From Dichotomocladium elegans (taxonomy: Eukaryota; Mucoromycota; Mucoromycetes; Mucorales; Lichtheimiaceae): a stretch of 64,000 nt of DNA. The stretch spans positions 806,001-870,000 of the forward strand of contig JAIXMN010000016.1 of NCBI GenBank assembly GCA_025716815.1, given 5' to 3'. Shown piece after piece: positions 1-11,269 of this stretch (its first letter is position 1; every line of letters begins with the position of its first letter). The notes below the pieces were generated by a model, which made no database searches, was not told the origin of the DNA, and worked only from the letters and a program-made list of their open reading frames with translations. A program made the translations under genes and the position numbers.

Positions 1-1760
1 GGATTAGATAAGACACTATCCGGTGAGTCCGTTGATATAAGCGTGAGCAGGGACGGGACTATCAGTGTCAATGGAAAATCCATAATCCAATCCGACATAT
101 TGGCAGCTAATGGTACGATTCTAAGATGATCCAAAACGAATGATCCGCTAAGCTACACTTTCGATAAAGGTGTAATCCATCGGCTCGAAGAGAGTATTGT
201 ACCTGCCACACTGAGCTTCAATCCTCGCAAGTATCTTTATGGTTTGAATAACACTAAGTTTGTTTCTTTGATGGATCGATACAATCTTGCGCACTATCTT
301 GATAACAAGGAAGCTGTCAAATACACCTTCTTGGTACCAAAAAACGAAGATACACGTGACGAGTCAATTTCTGAAGAGCTGAAGCAAGCTTGGCTCTCTT
401 ATCACATCTTGTCCGAGCCACGTCTGCCGAATCAACTTAGCGACCACCAGCTAGTCAACACGGAGTTCCACTCAACCCAACTGAATGGCGTCTCGCAGAA
501 GCTGCCTGTTTACGTCGATACGGGTACTAATACCCTGAGCAGATCCATCCGCTTTTTACATTCGCGCGTACTTGAAGATCCAGGTACCGTTTGCAAAAAG
601 GGCAAACTATCGAACTTTCTTATTGACTTGCGAGATCATGTACATATTGCAAAGAATATGTACATGGCAACGTCATATATCAATTGTCAGAATCGCTTGA
701 ACTCCCTGGCGACGTTATTTCGACGCTGGCTGTCGACCTTGATCTTTCAACATTCATTGCTTCCCTTTATGTTTCCGAAACCGCTAATGAGATTAAGGAG
801 ACGAAAGGCATCACATTATTTGCTCCATCGAACACGGCGTTTGAGAGCCTTGGTCTGGTAGCGCAGTATCTGATGCATCCTGCAGCCAAATCTCGCCTTC
901 GGAATGTGCTGCAATACCATGTGGTTAAAGGAATGCTGTACAGGGAAGACATGGCTCAAGGTTTCCGCGAGCTTCCTACGCTCGTCGGCAATCAGACGAA
1001 GCTTCGCATCGGCCCCAGTCCAGACAAAAAGGATATTTTTGTCGGACCGCCGTCGCCGAATACCAGGAGCGGCACTGTTAAACAGACTGACCTTCTCATC
1101 GGCAACGGTGTGGTGCATAAGCTCGACATGGTCCAGTTTCCGATGGATTTTCAAATTAACAGCTTCGATTTGCTCGTCGGTATTGAGGCGAGTACGATGC
1201 TTGAAGTGTTAAAAAAGGCAAATATGCTCAACTTGCTTAATGAGACGGACGCAGTTGTTCTTGTGCCATCCAATCGTGCGTTTGGGAGAATCGATCTGGA
1301 TGCGTTGTTGAAAAATCAGTACGAAGTCGAAAGGCTGGCGAAGCTCCACTTCGTACCGATGCAATGGCAGGATCGGTGGAACGGTGGAGGAGGGCATTCG
1401 TTGCTGACGACGTACGCGGATTACACTGAATACCCGACGCTGTTGTCAGATCGGGACGCGGTCATCTTTGAGGAAAGCGAAACGAGGTTGGCCATCCATG
1501 TCAAGGGCCAACCCAAAGCCGGAGTGGCCGTTGTCAGGGGCATGGGAAGAACATTCGGCAGAGCCAGCGGCGGAGTGCTGCTGATTGACGAGGTGCTGAT
1601 TCCTGTGCGACGTGGCATTTTTGGTTTGCCTTGGGGATGGTCGATTGCTGTGATTACACTTATTTGTATTGCTAGTACCAGTTTCCTGGGTATCGCCGCA
1701 TACTTTGGGTACAAGCTCTACAAACGTAGGCGACTCGGATATCAACCCATTGCTGAATAA
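1..1760 (+). CDS. Fasciclin (FAS1) repeat membrane protein, 5' end missing
   Basis: Cell-surface or vesicular adhesion-type protein with tandem FAS1 domains. Joined exons <1-112, 170-583 and 655-1760 give 543 visible residues in one frame. Both introns are GT-AG (57 and 71 nt), and the joins restore typical FAS1 C-terminal text such as NGVIHRLEESIVP and NVIYQLSESLELP. The window opens inside one FAS1 unit. Three more follow, the last two starting near VISTLAVDLDLSTFIA and SFDLLVGIEASTMLEVL. A single hydrophobic segment (WSIAVITLICIASTSFLGIAAYFGY) near the C-terminus is followed by a short basic tail, so it is a type I membrane protein with the FAS1 units outside the cytosol. The fasciclin family is associated with adhesion; in fungi the precise role varies. 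The N-terminus and signal peptide lie outside the window. Confidence 0.85.
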
Positions 1761-2089
1761 ACACCATCGTGTTTGGCACCCTCCCCCCGCCTTGTTTTCC
1801 ATCTCTCTTTTCATAGTAGCTGCTCCCGCATTCTCACATACACCGGCACATCTGCAAACGCACGAGTACATATACAACAGTCCATGGTGTCACGTACGAA
1901 ATATGCTATTGCACGGCTTCGCGTAGATGGGTTGAAGTATTAAATGTTTTTGCTGTGTGTTGTATGTAGCAGATCCCCAGAACTCATGGAATATATATTA
2001 TTTTCCGAAATCAAAGTCGTACCCCTTCCAGTTCTTGAAGTCGCGTTTTGTCCAGAATACGCATATTAACAGATCGTCCTTTTGACTCT
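1761..2089. other. Intergenic, FAS1 gene to transposon copy 1
   Basis: Short AT-rich spacer. It starts with a CT-rich run after the FAS1 stop codon. I see no coding signal. Confidence 0.6.
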
Positions 2090-3205
2090 TTCTTTTTATA
2101 CACTTTTACATTCTAGAATGAGCAATCTATGTTTATACTACGATGGCCACGTTCATGTTGTTGATGAGCGTGGCTGCCTTGGACCTATGGACTATGTTGA
2201 TGAAGAAATGTACTCTCTGCAATCCGTTTGTTCTCGCACTGAATATCTGTGTAGCATATCTTGCAAAGATAACTCTGATCTTATTACCACACACATTCCC
2301 AATCAAAAGGATACAGACATTCGGTTGAAATAAGCTCAGGCCAAGCTCGGTTACACAGCGTACACCGACCAAGACAAGGTCCGATTTTTTCAAACTGATG
2401 TTTGAAAAAGGCCTTGAGTGCATCAATTGCTAGGAATCCATGTTCGTGCAGCCCAGCAATGGGCATTACAGTACGAGAAGGACGCTGGCAGAATCTTTAA
2501 GAAACCTAACGCGAGGGATTGTTGCGTATTTTCAATGAAGAGCATAAGGGCGTCATTTTAGAATGCGTTGATGAGAATCCATCCATTGCCCTAGAGCAAC
2601 TGATGGAGCAATTGCTTCGGGAATCTGAGGGTCTCAAAGTATCGGAAACGACGCTCCATCGATTTATGAAAACCGAATGCAACTTGTCACTAAAAGGCTC
2701 GGTTTCGGCTTGTAGACAGGAATAGTGCTGCGAAGATCCAAGAGCGCCTTGACTGGGTACGCGGATGGGACAGGACCAACATCGACTTTAGAAAAAAACT
2801 GCGTTTTTTTTATGCGTTTGGATCCCATATTAACATGATATGCAGCATGACATGGTCCAAGAAAGGGACTTGTGCAGTGGTCACAATACCAAAGACAAGA
2901 GCAAAGACAACCACACTCGTGGGAGCAATCTCAGCAGCAGGCATCATTCAATGTAGCTTGAGACTGGACATTATCCCAGCTTCCTTAAGGCTCCGATGGA
3001 TGAGATGGATAAGCATGAACATATGAAGGGACATTATTTGGTAATGGGTAATGTACCTATCCATAAGGCTGAGGATGTCTCTAAATACATCGAGTGTCGT
3101 GGATATCGATGTGCCTAGCTTCCACAATACCCGCCTGAACTCAATCCGATGGAGCAGGTTTGGTCATTTGCCAAGGACAAAGTAAAAGGCAATAGGTCAC
3201 CCCTT
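2090..3205 (+). mobile_element. Degenerate Tc1/IS630-type (DD34E) transposon, copy 1
   Basis: Transposase relic with interrupted reading frames. Recognisable pieces in order are: an N-terminal part at about 2118-2330 (DERGCLGPMDYVDEEMYSLQ); a helix-turn-helix-like region at 2519-2700 (NPSIALEQLMEQLL, VSETTLHRFMK); a segment near 2860 (TWSKKGTCAVVTIP); and the C-terminal catalytic part at 3040-3190 (NVPIHKAEDVSKYIECRGYR, then PPELNPMEQVWSFAKDKVKG). The spacing from the second acidic position to the final Glu is 34 residues, the Tc1/IS630 pattern. The first catalytic Asp and the second (MGN where MDN is expected) appear substituted and several stops occur, so this copy is dead. It is clearly related in sequence to the inverted copy at 25650-26740. 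Exact ends and terminal inverted repeats were not resolved. Confidence 0.82.
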
Positions 3206-4907
3206 GTTCCATTCTGCAATCTTCTGGTATTCCGGATCCTCTGTAGGTAATGATATCAGGCTAACTCGAATGTCTCGAGAGGAGAGGTTATGGGCTTCAG
3301 GCGGGATGGTAGTTTTGGTTGCACCCGTGCAGGTCTCCCACCATGGCTTCGTCAAGATGCTTTTGTTCGTCTGCTTCCTCCGATACTTTTGCTGCTGGTG
3401 CTGTCATTGGTCCGTCAGCGTTCGTTCTCGTACCTTCTTCCAAGCTTCTGCCATTGTTACGGCAATGGCACACATAGCTACCTTTGGGGTAAGTTAAAAG
3501 AGTAAGAAGAGAGGGGGCTGATATTTCCTGTTGACTAACGGGTATGTCTCAGGCCTTCTTTATCCATGCGGCAAATTTTATGCTTTTATATGCGTCATGA
3601 TCTTGGAAACACAGTATATCCCATACGGGAACGAATGTCAGAGACGTATAGGTCCAGCAGAACAGATTTCAGGGCAACCTCCTAGGGGAGTTTCTGGGGC
3701 TTGGATTTTTGGGTTTTGACAACTCTAATGTGTTTATCGGGCTTCGATTCTCTAAATAAAATGTAGCGCATGCACACACATGGAGCGACAAGGTTATGTT
3801 GTGTTTGTTGATGTTTGCTTGATCCTGTGTCTCTCGATTGAAGTACGTGTTCCTATCCTGTAGCGTGGTCGTAAACCGCCCTCAGATTCGACCCAGCGGA
3901 GGCTATGCCCGAGACCGACCGAGGTACATAGCATGATGGCATTTCACAGGTTATCTACATACCATGCACGGATAATACCCACGCCTACGTAGCCTGGCCG
4001 GGTGGGGAGGGGGGGGCGCGGACGCACGCACGCATTGTTTATATGTATATAGCAAGAAGGGCCCGAATCGCGTTCGCGCTCCTCCCTCTTGGATGGGATG
4101 TTCCCTCTGTACACGACAATGACCATGGATGTTCTGCTATCCCACCACCGAATGACTTTTAGACCCTATCGAAACGTGTCGCCATAGGTAGATGGGTATG
4201 GTTACTGTACCTACATGGATCGAAGGGCGATCGCACGCGTTGCTTGCAAAACGTTCGATTGGCGAGCTGAAACAACGGTGGACATTTATTAACCACCTCT
4301 CCCCCTCCCCGCCTTTGGAATCGGACAAAGGATGAAGCTTTTGCTGCACGGTACATACCGATGTAGGACGATAATTGAACATACGGAACGCACGAACGTG
4401 TCATTCCCGGTGCACAACGGAGTACCTTTATCCGCCAAAAGTAAGGAAAGAAAAACATGAGTCCCTCGGTTGGCAATCCATCCCGCGTTCACGACCCGAT
4501 CACTCCCCCCCAACCGGGTTCAACACATTCCTTGCAATATGAAGGGATAAGACTTCAATCTTTGAGCGAGGGTATATTCATACGAGATTTTGGTTTACAG
4601 TACTTAGCCCTGCCGAAAATCGCCTTGTCTTCTCGAACATGTGATAAAGAGAGAGAGCAAAATGTTGTCTTCGCAACAAGCACGTGACAAAGAATGCTTA
4701 TGTACATATGGCCATCACATATTCTCTCTCCTTTACGTGTACGTGTCGGACACAAGTAGGATTGACAACCAGTGATAATGACATACCATCCCAAGCCGAC
4801 CAGAAACGCTTTATATATAAACTCTCTAGGTGGGCCTCTCATATCCCTATTTTTATTCTCTTCCCACTACTCGCAACCCCTTCCCATCCGCTTGTTGTCA
4901 CGCCTTC
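3206..4907. other. Gene-poor stretch between transposon copy 1 and the 4908 gene
   Basis: About 1.7 kb without a convincing gene. Frames at 3204-3505 and 4137-4513 are open on both strands but match no family I recognise and show no consistent splice structure. A G/C homopolymer region lies near 4003-4030. The last 100 bases before 4908 look like a promoter. Confidence 0.55.
4811..4819 (+). promoter_or_regulatory. TATA-like element upstream of the 4908 ORF
   Basis: TTTATATATAA lies about 90 bases before the ATG at 4908, followed by a pyrimidine-rich leader. This favours the ATG at 4908 over the in-frame GTG at 4830, which would sit almost on the TATA box. Confidence 0.5.
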
Positions 4908-6410
4908 ATGTTTACAGCCAATCACACCAGTACCAAACAGCCGCACCGTCGATTTCGATTGTACATTGGCAACGGCAATTGGGTTACGCTATCCTCAAAG
5001 ACGACGGACGACTTGAACGAGATATATCGGAATGGCATTGCGACCCGGTATGAGATTGCGCCCGGACTTGCGTTTGACATTTTGCCGAACGATGTGGACT
5101 GCAACAGCAAAAATACGGATCTGGCCAGGCTTATGCGTGTGGATCTTTGCTATGATCACGACGACGACGACGACGAGGAGAAGACACAGCAAGCATTGTC
5201 GGTGTTTGTGAAGCATCTCCTTGAGTCTCAGGGCACCATGGATGCCTTTCCACCTCCGTCTACAAAGGCCCATGGGGGGTCCAGACACCGTCTTCCTGCC
5301 GTCACCGACCTCCCGTCACACCGCCACCTGAGTCTGGTGCCCACCCCGCCCACAGGAACGGCCAACATGGGCAGCGGCCGCCGTCGGTCGACAGCGACCG
5401 CGACCACAACGGCTGTAGCAGCAGTAGCAGCAGCAGCATCCACATCCCCAGTAATGCGATCGTTCCCGCCCGCGCGCCACACACTACACCCACTTCCCTT
5501 GCAGCTACCCTTTCCGCGTAGCACGACTACTACTACAAAGAACAGCAGCACTCACAGCAGGAAGAAGAGAAAATCGCCTGGTAAACGGAGGCGGATCGCA
5601 CGTAATCACCCCCAGCAAGGAGCCACGCTCAACATGATATCGGCGACCACAGAAGATGATGATATGATGGTCGAAGATCCTAGTACAACCGCAGCCGACG
5701 GGGAGACACTGCAGTATCCGTTCGACCCAACAACAATGGACGACCCTACCTTGCTGCTATCCGGGTACGACAAGGCGCTCTTCCAACGGTCGTCATCACC
5801 ACCACCACCGCCCGATTGGCGTTCCAACACAACGCCCGCAGGAGCAGCAAGAGGAAAAACGTCTACGGAAGAAGACATCTTTGCAAACCCGTCGAGCGGT
5901 AGCGGCAGCGGCAGTGGCAGCGGCCGGGGAACACATTCGGTCCAGCTGTATCCGCGAACATCAACGACGACGACCGCCGCCGCGAACGGCACAATGGCGG
6001 CATCCTCCTGGTTCGCGCACCATCAGGAGGAGGAGGAGGATGAGGAGGAGGAGGACATTACGCCAGGAGGCCAGCACAATGCATTGACGTATTTCGACAA
6101 ACCGCCGACGTACGACAACGTGATGGCAGCAAACGCATCCGCGGCGGTCGCTGCTGCCGCTGCCGCTGCCGCTGCCGCTGCCGCTGTCGGCCTCTCCTAC
6201 ACGTCCGCCCACAATGTCTCCGCTGCAGCCGCAACAGCACCGAATGCACATGATCCGCACATATTCATCCCCAGGTCCACCGACGCGTTCCCTTTTCTCC
6301 ACCACCATGCGGCGAACGACGAGCTCCAGGCGGATTATGTGATACATCCCCACCACCATCATGATCAACAACGTGTGTCTGACGATGAACAACAACACAA
6401 TAAGATGTAA
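4908..6410 (+). CDS. Hypothetical acidic low-complexity protein
   Basis: Single uninterrupted frame of 500 codons. The only compact, non-repetitive part is at the start (residues about 10-85): RRFRLYIGNGNWVTLSSKTT followed by an Asp/Glu run. The rest is low complexity: Ala/Thr/Ser-rich, a basic KKRKSPGKRRRIARN patch near residue 225 that could be a nuclear localisation signal, Gly-Ser repeats, Glu-rich runs, a poly-Ala tract encoded by GCTGCC repeats at about 6149-6186, and a His-rich C-terminus. I do not recognise a family. The nuclear-type basic patch and disordered composition would fit a regulatory protein, but that is inference. It converges on REV1 with a 160-base gap. Confidence 0.6.
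   Translation: MFTANHTSTKQPHRRFRLYIGNGNWVTLSSKTTDDLNEIYRNGIATRYEIAPGLAFDILPNDVDCNSKNTDLARLMRVDLCYDHDDDDDEEKTQQALSVFVKHLLESQGTMDAFPPPSTKAHGGSRHRLPAVTDLPSHRHLSLVPTPPTGTANMGSGRRRSTATATTTAVAAVAAAASTSPVMRSFPPARHTLHPLPLQLPFPRSTTTTTKNSSTHSRKKRKSPGKRRRIARNHPQQGATLNMISATTEDDDMMVEDPSTTAADGETLQYPFDPTTMDDPTLLLSGYDKALFQRSSSPPPPPDWRSNTTPAGAARGKTSTEEDIFANPSSGSGSGSGSGRGTHSVQLYPRTSTTTTAAANGTMAASSWFAHHQEEEEDEEEEDITPGGQHNALTYFDKPPTYDNVMAANASAAVAAAAAAAAAAAAVGLSYTSAHNVSAAAATAPNAHDPHIFIPRSTDAFPFLHHHAANDELQADYVIHPHHHHDQQRVSDDEQQHNKM
6149..6187 (+). repeat. GCTGCC hexamer microsatellite inside the 4908 ORF
   Basis: Six-base units of GCTGCC encode an uninterrupted poly-alanine tract. Because the unit is six bases, changes in copy number keep the frame. 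Confidence 0.8.
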
Positions 6411-6571
6411 ACAAATAAAGAAACATACACGCACAGGAGAGCGAGAACACCCACGCACGCAGATGTCCTTCATTTTTTTTCTCCCATCCATACTTGTTTA
6501 TCTCCCGCTTCAGTTCTAAAAAGACGCAAAAAATGACTTGGGGGTCGTCGTACCTCCAACCACCCATAAGA

Positions 6572-9500
6572 TTAGCGCAAGAGCAGAGGGCAGTGAAAGA
6601 TCGAGATGACTTGGTCGTTGACCTTCTCGCGCATTCGCAGCACACACTGTCGCCACCGTTCATTGGAGGCTACATGGTCCAAGTATCGCACGAGCAGCTG
6701 GGCCCGCTCGACGTTCTTGGCGCGAACCAGTTCGCAGAGATAACTCGTAAAGAGATCCTCGTCCTCCGGCTCCGGCGACTCCGGAAATGCACCGATCCAT
6801 TGCCGAATTAATCCCCGGACAGATTCCGTGTCGGTTTTTCCCATCAGCGCAGGTTCTTCCAAAAGCGGAATGTTCAGCCAATGTGCCCTTGTCGACTGCG
6901 CCAGCTAGTACCCGAGATGCCCGCGCGGCATTTAGAGACACACACAAAAAAAACACACTAGTCTGTTGCAAGAGTATTTACCCGGTCATGCGCTTCACGG
7001 AACCGCTCGTTTGCAAGCGACCGTTCTCTCATCTCTTTCTCCCGCCGGTGGTCTGCCAGTATTTCTTGTTTCAAATCTGATGCTTTTTTTAAGCCTTATC
7101 TTTGCTTCGGTCACATGCAGAGGACTCAAATACCTGGTGGCAACTCGTTCCATATATCGAGATCCCAGGGTGGCCTATCGTCGTCTGTAGCCCGTCTATC
7201 CATTGGGCGCCTTGCGGTTGGATACCTCTCCGGACTAGAGAGGCGAGCGGGACTCATGCTGCGCTGGCGGTGATTCGTAGGAGAAAATAGCTGCGTCAGC
7301 GTTCGCTCACCTTTGCTAGGACTCAACGGAAGGTCCGTTTTTCTTTTTCGTCTCTTCCTACTTGGGCTAGGTAAGGGTTCCGGACGATGCTGGGGCTCGA
7401 TCTCGCTTTCGCTCCTTGCGCTTGTCGTACGGTCCACCCAGCTTTTGCTGTACGCTTCCAAAAGCTGTTTCCGCGTGCGCTCAGGAAGTGCGAGAAGCGC
7501 TCCAGGATCAAGCTGAGACCAGGGAGGCAAGATAGGTTGTGACTCAAGAACAGTCTGTGGTGGTAGTGGCGATGGACCCGCCTCTTCGGGCTGACCCATC
7601 GCCTGTTCTGCGAAGGATTCGATAAACGTCAGTTCGTGCGTTCTTTTCAATTCGCCTTGAACGTCTTTGGGGAGCTCGCAGAACACAGCACGATCAACGG
7701 TCATCGCCGGCTTTTTGAGCTGCGGTACAGCTGCCGCTGCATCGGGCGAGACAGAAGCATTTGCCATGGATACACTAATAGGAGGAGAGCATGGAGCTGC
7801 AGGGTCGTCGTCATTATCCATTATATCCTCCTTCTGTCCCTGGTCCTTTGAAAGGGTCTGGAAGTAAAGTCGTTGTTGATTGCCATCGTCGTTCGGATCA
7901 TCCAGCTTTTGGACCTGGATCCCAACACCTATGCAAATTATTAGGCAAAACGATAATGAAGTAATGCTTACTCACCGCGGATGTCCGTTGGATCAAATCC
8001 AAAAGACAAAAGCATCTGATAGGCTTGCCGCCCTATTTCCACAGGGTCATCAGTGTAATAAGCGAGCGTGACAGATTTGGAAAAATTATCGCATTCACCG
8101 CATCCCAGTCGCTTTGTCGCTTCTCCTGCGCCAGGCTGTCGCTTCAGGATTTTGATGGTGATGGTTTTACCACGCTTTGAAATGCTCTTCAAGCGAATGG
8201 ATACCTGCTCTGCAAGTTCCCTGACAAATTTCTGATCTCTATGTCAGCTGAAAATCAAAAGTACCTACCAATTATCTCCATCATACCTCTGCTTGTTGCT
8301 GATTTTCAAATCGAACACCCCACTAGAACGAGAACAATAGGCAACGTTAATACTGCTCGCACATTTGATAGTAAATCCATGTACTTTAACTTTACATTCA
8401 CGTCTGCACTGACCGACCGTCGAGGATGCTCTAGCTGTAACTCACGGTCGTCAATACCCCGAGCAAAATTATACAACATCCTCCCGGTCTTGGGCCCGAG
8501 CTGCTTTTGTAGTTGGTCCAATGATATCTTCGCAAGCTCATCGACCGTAGAAACATCAAGATCGTCTTTGAGTTTTCTTGACATCTTGTAGCCCACACCA
8601 GGCAGGTCCGATACATCCAGATCTTTCAGGAACTCGGTCGCCTGTCCATGTGTGCAGTAAAACTGACCCGCAGGCTTAGCGCGCTTCGTTGCGAGCCGTG
8701 CTAGCAGAATGTTTGGGCCGATACCCACGCTTGCTTCGCACCGTGTTTTCTCTCGGATCACATCACGGATCTCTTTGGCCAGCAGCTCGGGCGAAGTTCC
8801 GCCGTCAACCTCGATCAAGGCCTCGTCAACGCTGACTGCCTGTAGCTTTGTCGCGTAACCAAATAAGATATCGTAAAATATTTCAGAGATAACCTTGTAT
8901 TTTTCAAATTCATAAGGTATGACTTGCAGCTCAGGACATTGTTTCTTTGCTGTGCCGATATGCATTCCGTTACAGACGCCATACGAGCGCGCAATGTAAT
9001 TACACGATGCAATGTCGCTTGACGATCCAGCCGTCTTTCCCTTGCTATGCGCCACTGCGACAGGCTTGTCCCGGAAATGAGGGCGATCCAGCAAGCTCAC
9101 CGTGGCAAAAAAGCAATCAAAGTCAATGTGCCTAAACGAGACACACACACACACACACACAATGATGAGCCACACCCCTCTGTTTTTCCAGTTTTCCTGT
9201 TATTTCCATACATGACGATCCGCGGGCCATTCACATGTTTCTTCTCACTAAGGCCATATTTTTGTTCCATTTTCCGTACCATCTCTTTGAGTTCGGCACG
9301 CCAGGTGGAGAGATGGTGTAGACGAGACTGTTCATAGTATTTTTCCAAAAAGCCGGGTTGCAGAACCGTGTTTTCCTTGTTCCAGGGGTTTGCGAGGAGC
9401 GCATCATTGAGCTCTTTTCCTTTGGGAGCAAAGGGAAGCTCCTTTTGAGCTGCCTCCTTTGCAATCGTGCGGTACTTCTGCCACGGCTGCAACTGCTTGG

Positions 9501-10038
9501 CATCGACGCTGTCTACAATCCAGCTTGGCTGTACTACCTTGTACGACCTGTTTTAGATGAGTAAATGCAACTCAGCTCTTTTGGGTGTGAGTCTCTTGGC
9601 TACCTGAACTCGTTCATCTTCGACTGAGTGAGATTAGAGGCGACAATATGCGTGACGCTTGATTTTTTTACTATTCACAGATTCGCTGCATAAGTTCATC
9701 GTCGCGACCGGTATTCAGCAAAAGGTTTACGGTACAATAATGCTGGTAATCGCCACCATGCAGGATTATTAACCGACGCAATTCACTTTGCGGAGGATCT
9801 GTATAGCCATTCACATGAATAGAAAGACCACGGAATACGAGAGGGCGGTCATTCTGAGTGGCTGTCTGCTCTCTATAAGTCCGAGCATCCGGTGGAGGAT
9901 CGCTTGATTAGTGATCCAGATGCCATCCGATTACAACTGAACATACAATTCCTGTTCTTGATCCTTCAGCTTCGATTGCTTGTGCTGCATGTACTTGCGA
10001 AACTCGCCGAATTTAATTGCACCATAATGATCACCCAT
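6572..10038 (-). CDS. REV1: DNA repair protein REV1 (Y-family dCMP transferase)
   Basis: Translesion-synthesis polymerase that inserts dCMP opposite abasic sites and scaffolds polymerase zeta in the nucleus. Exons in order: 10038-9935, 9872-9736, 9670-9604, 9547-9212, 9131-8396, 8322-8287, 8231-7976, 7928-7134, 7076-6982, 6904-6572. Phase closes throughout and gives 964 aa, the size of fungal REV1. Domains: BRCT (GLSIHVNGYT, THIVASNL, YKVVQPSWIVDS; about residues 45-130); the N-digit/PAD region (SRLHHLSTW); catalytic core from about residue 215 with MHIDFDCFFA (D218) and SVDEALIEV (D317, E318); little finger; ubiquitin-binding-type motifs (CELPKDVQGEL, WNELPPDLKQEI); and the Rev7/polymerase-binding C-terminal domain. 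The start at 10038 is tentative: open frames continue upstream to 10346, so a further 5' exon is possible. Confidence 0.93.
9139..9161 (+). repeat. (AC)n microsatellite in a REV1 intron
   Basis: About eleven AC dinucleotides inside the intron 9132-9211, directly next to the 3' splice site that precedes the catalytic exon. Confidence 0.85.
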
Positions 10039-10729
10039 AATCAGAACCAAGTTTTCTTTCCGCAGCACTGCATAAAAGGGAAAGGGATGCACCCTTTTTC
10101 TGCGTCGGATTGACAACATTTGAGCAGTCGGGGGAGGGGGAAATGGACTGAGCTGAGTTTGACCCAAAAGAAGCGGTCATTTGCTTCAATCCCCCCCATG
10201 GAAAGTGATTGACAAGCAGTGCCAGGATATTCCTCTTCTGTCGAAGGGGGTTGTGCTTGTTGAGAGGGAGGGGAAAGGGGAAGGTTCTCTTTCCTGAACA
10301 TGGATGCATCCTGTAGCGGCTCCGAGAAAGAGAGACGCTTCCTCATTTTTCACTTTATTGTTTGCAATCACGATGTGGCCCTTTCTGGCACCGATGCAAG
10401 CAATGCTATCGATGTATTTCGCTGTTCAGGGTGATATCCTCATCTGAATTCGATGGCCAGAAAGGGAACAAGTGATCCTCTTGCTCTGCTCAATAGTGAG
10501 GCCATAAAGTCGCGTCCTCTTATTCGTGGGTGGATGATTCTTTTATTGTTCCCGTCACCTAACTTCCTCACCGTGCCGTGCCCGCCGTGCCTGCCGTGCC
10601 TGCCGTGTCGTGCTGTGCTGTGTCTGCCCAGAGACACCGTCTATTTTGCAGGCCGGCTTGTTGGTTTCGCTATCCACGCGACGAGGATCTTCGTCACGGA
10701 CTTTGTGCGTGTTCGCCAGATAATCCAAA
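10039..10729. other. 5' region of REV1
   Basis: Several frames are open on the minus strand at 10041-10346, including one beginning with an A-rich context ATG at 10346 (MRKRLSFSEPLQD). It may be a REV1 5' exon or leader, but I found no splice pair that puts it in frame with the BRCT exons. From 10575 to 10615 there is a short run of GCCGTGCCT-like units. Confidence 0.45.
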
Positions 10730-10981
10730 TCAGTTGGGAACATAACCCAGAGAGCATTGTGTTGGACACGGAAAGGGGCGAGGGCGAGGAGGATGGTGTG
10801 CAGCTGCTATTACCTCAAGTGATTTCCATATAATAACAGAACCTGCAATGTATTTGAATGCACGCGTGGTGTTGGGGCCGAAATCCCATGTCATTGCGAT
10901 GTGGTATTGTGTCATGCGTGCCATCTGCGCCAGAGCCTTCGTACCCAAATCAAGCGTCAACTGGATGCTGGTTTCTTCCAT
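10730..10981 (-). CDS. Candidate small membrane protein, 83 aa
   Basis: Open frame starting at the ATG at 10981. The N-terminal half is soluble-looking and amphipathic (TLDLGTKALAQMARMTQYHI). It is followed by a hydrophobic stretch (TRAFKYIAGSVIIWKSLEVI) that could be one membrane segment, and a Pro-rich tail. The last part, from GTAATAGC after KSLE, could instead be an intron, in which case the C-terminus is different. I do not recognise a family. Small tail-anchored mitochondrial proteins have this shape, but that is only resemblance. Confidence 0.35.
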   Translation of the reverse strand: MEETSIQLTLDLGTKALAQMARMTQYHIAMTWDFGPNTTRAFKYIAGSVIIWKSLEVIAAAHHPPRPRPFPCPTQCSLGYVPN

Positions 10982-11269
10982 GACCAATAAACGGAAAAAA
11001 AAAATAAAGAAAAATTTACAGCCCTGGCTCGTGTCGTGTACTTTATTTTATTCAGATTAGTCAATCTATAAACGGACAGCGGATTGCATGAATCTCCGTA
11101 AGAGGACGATCGTCCGAATGTCTGAATCTTTTCACCTGGGGATATGCGTAGATACTTTTAGCTCCATGTATGTGATTCTATTTTCTCTAAATGGGGTGGC
11201 ATGCGACTTATGTAAAGGATGAATGTGAGGGAGGGAGGAGAATGGATATAGCGATTATTCTACATTTAT

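Noticed and set aside
5961..6491. 176-codon minus-strand frame
   Set aside because: It lies opposite the low-complexity 4908 gene and is produced by its trinucleotide repeats.
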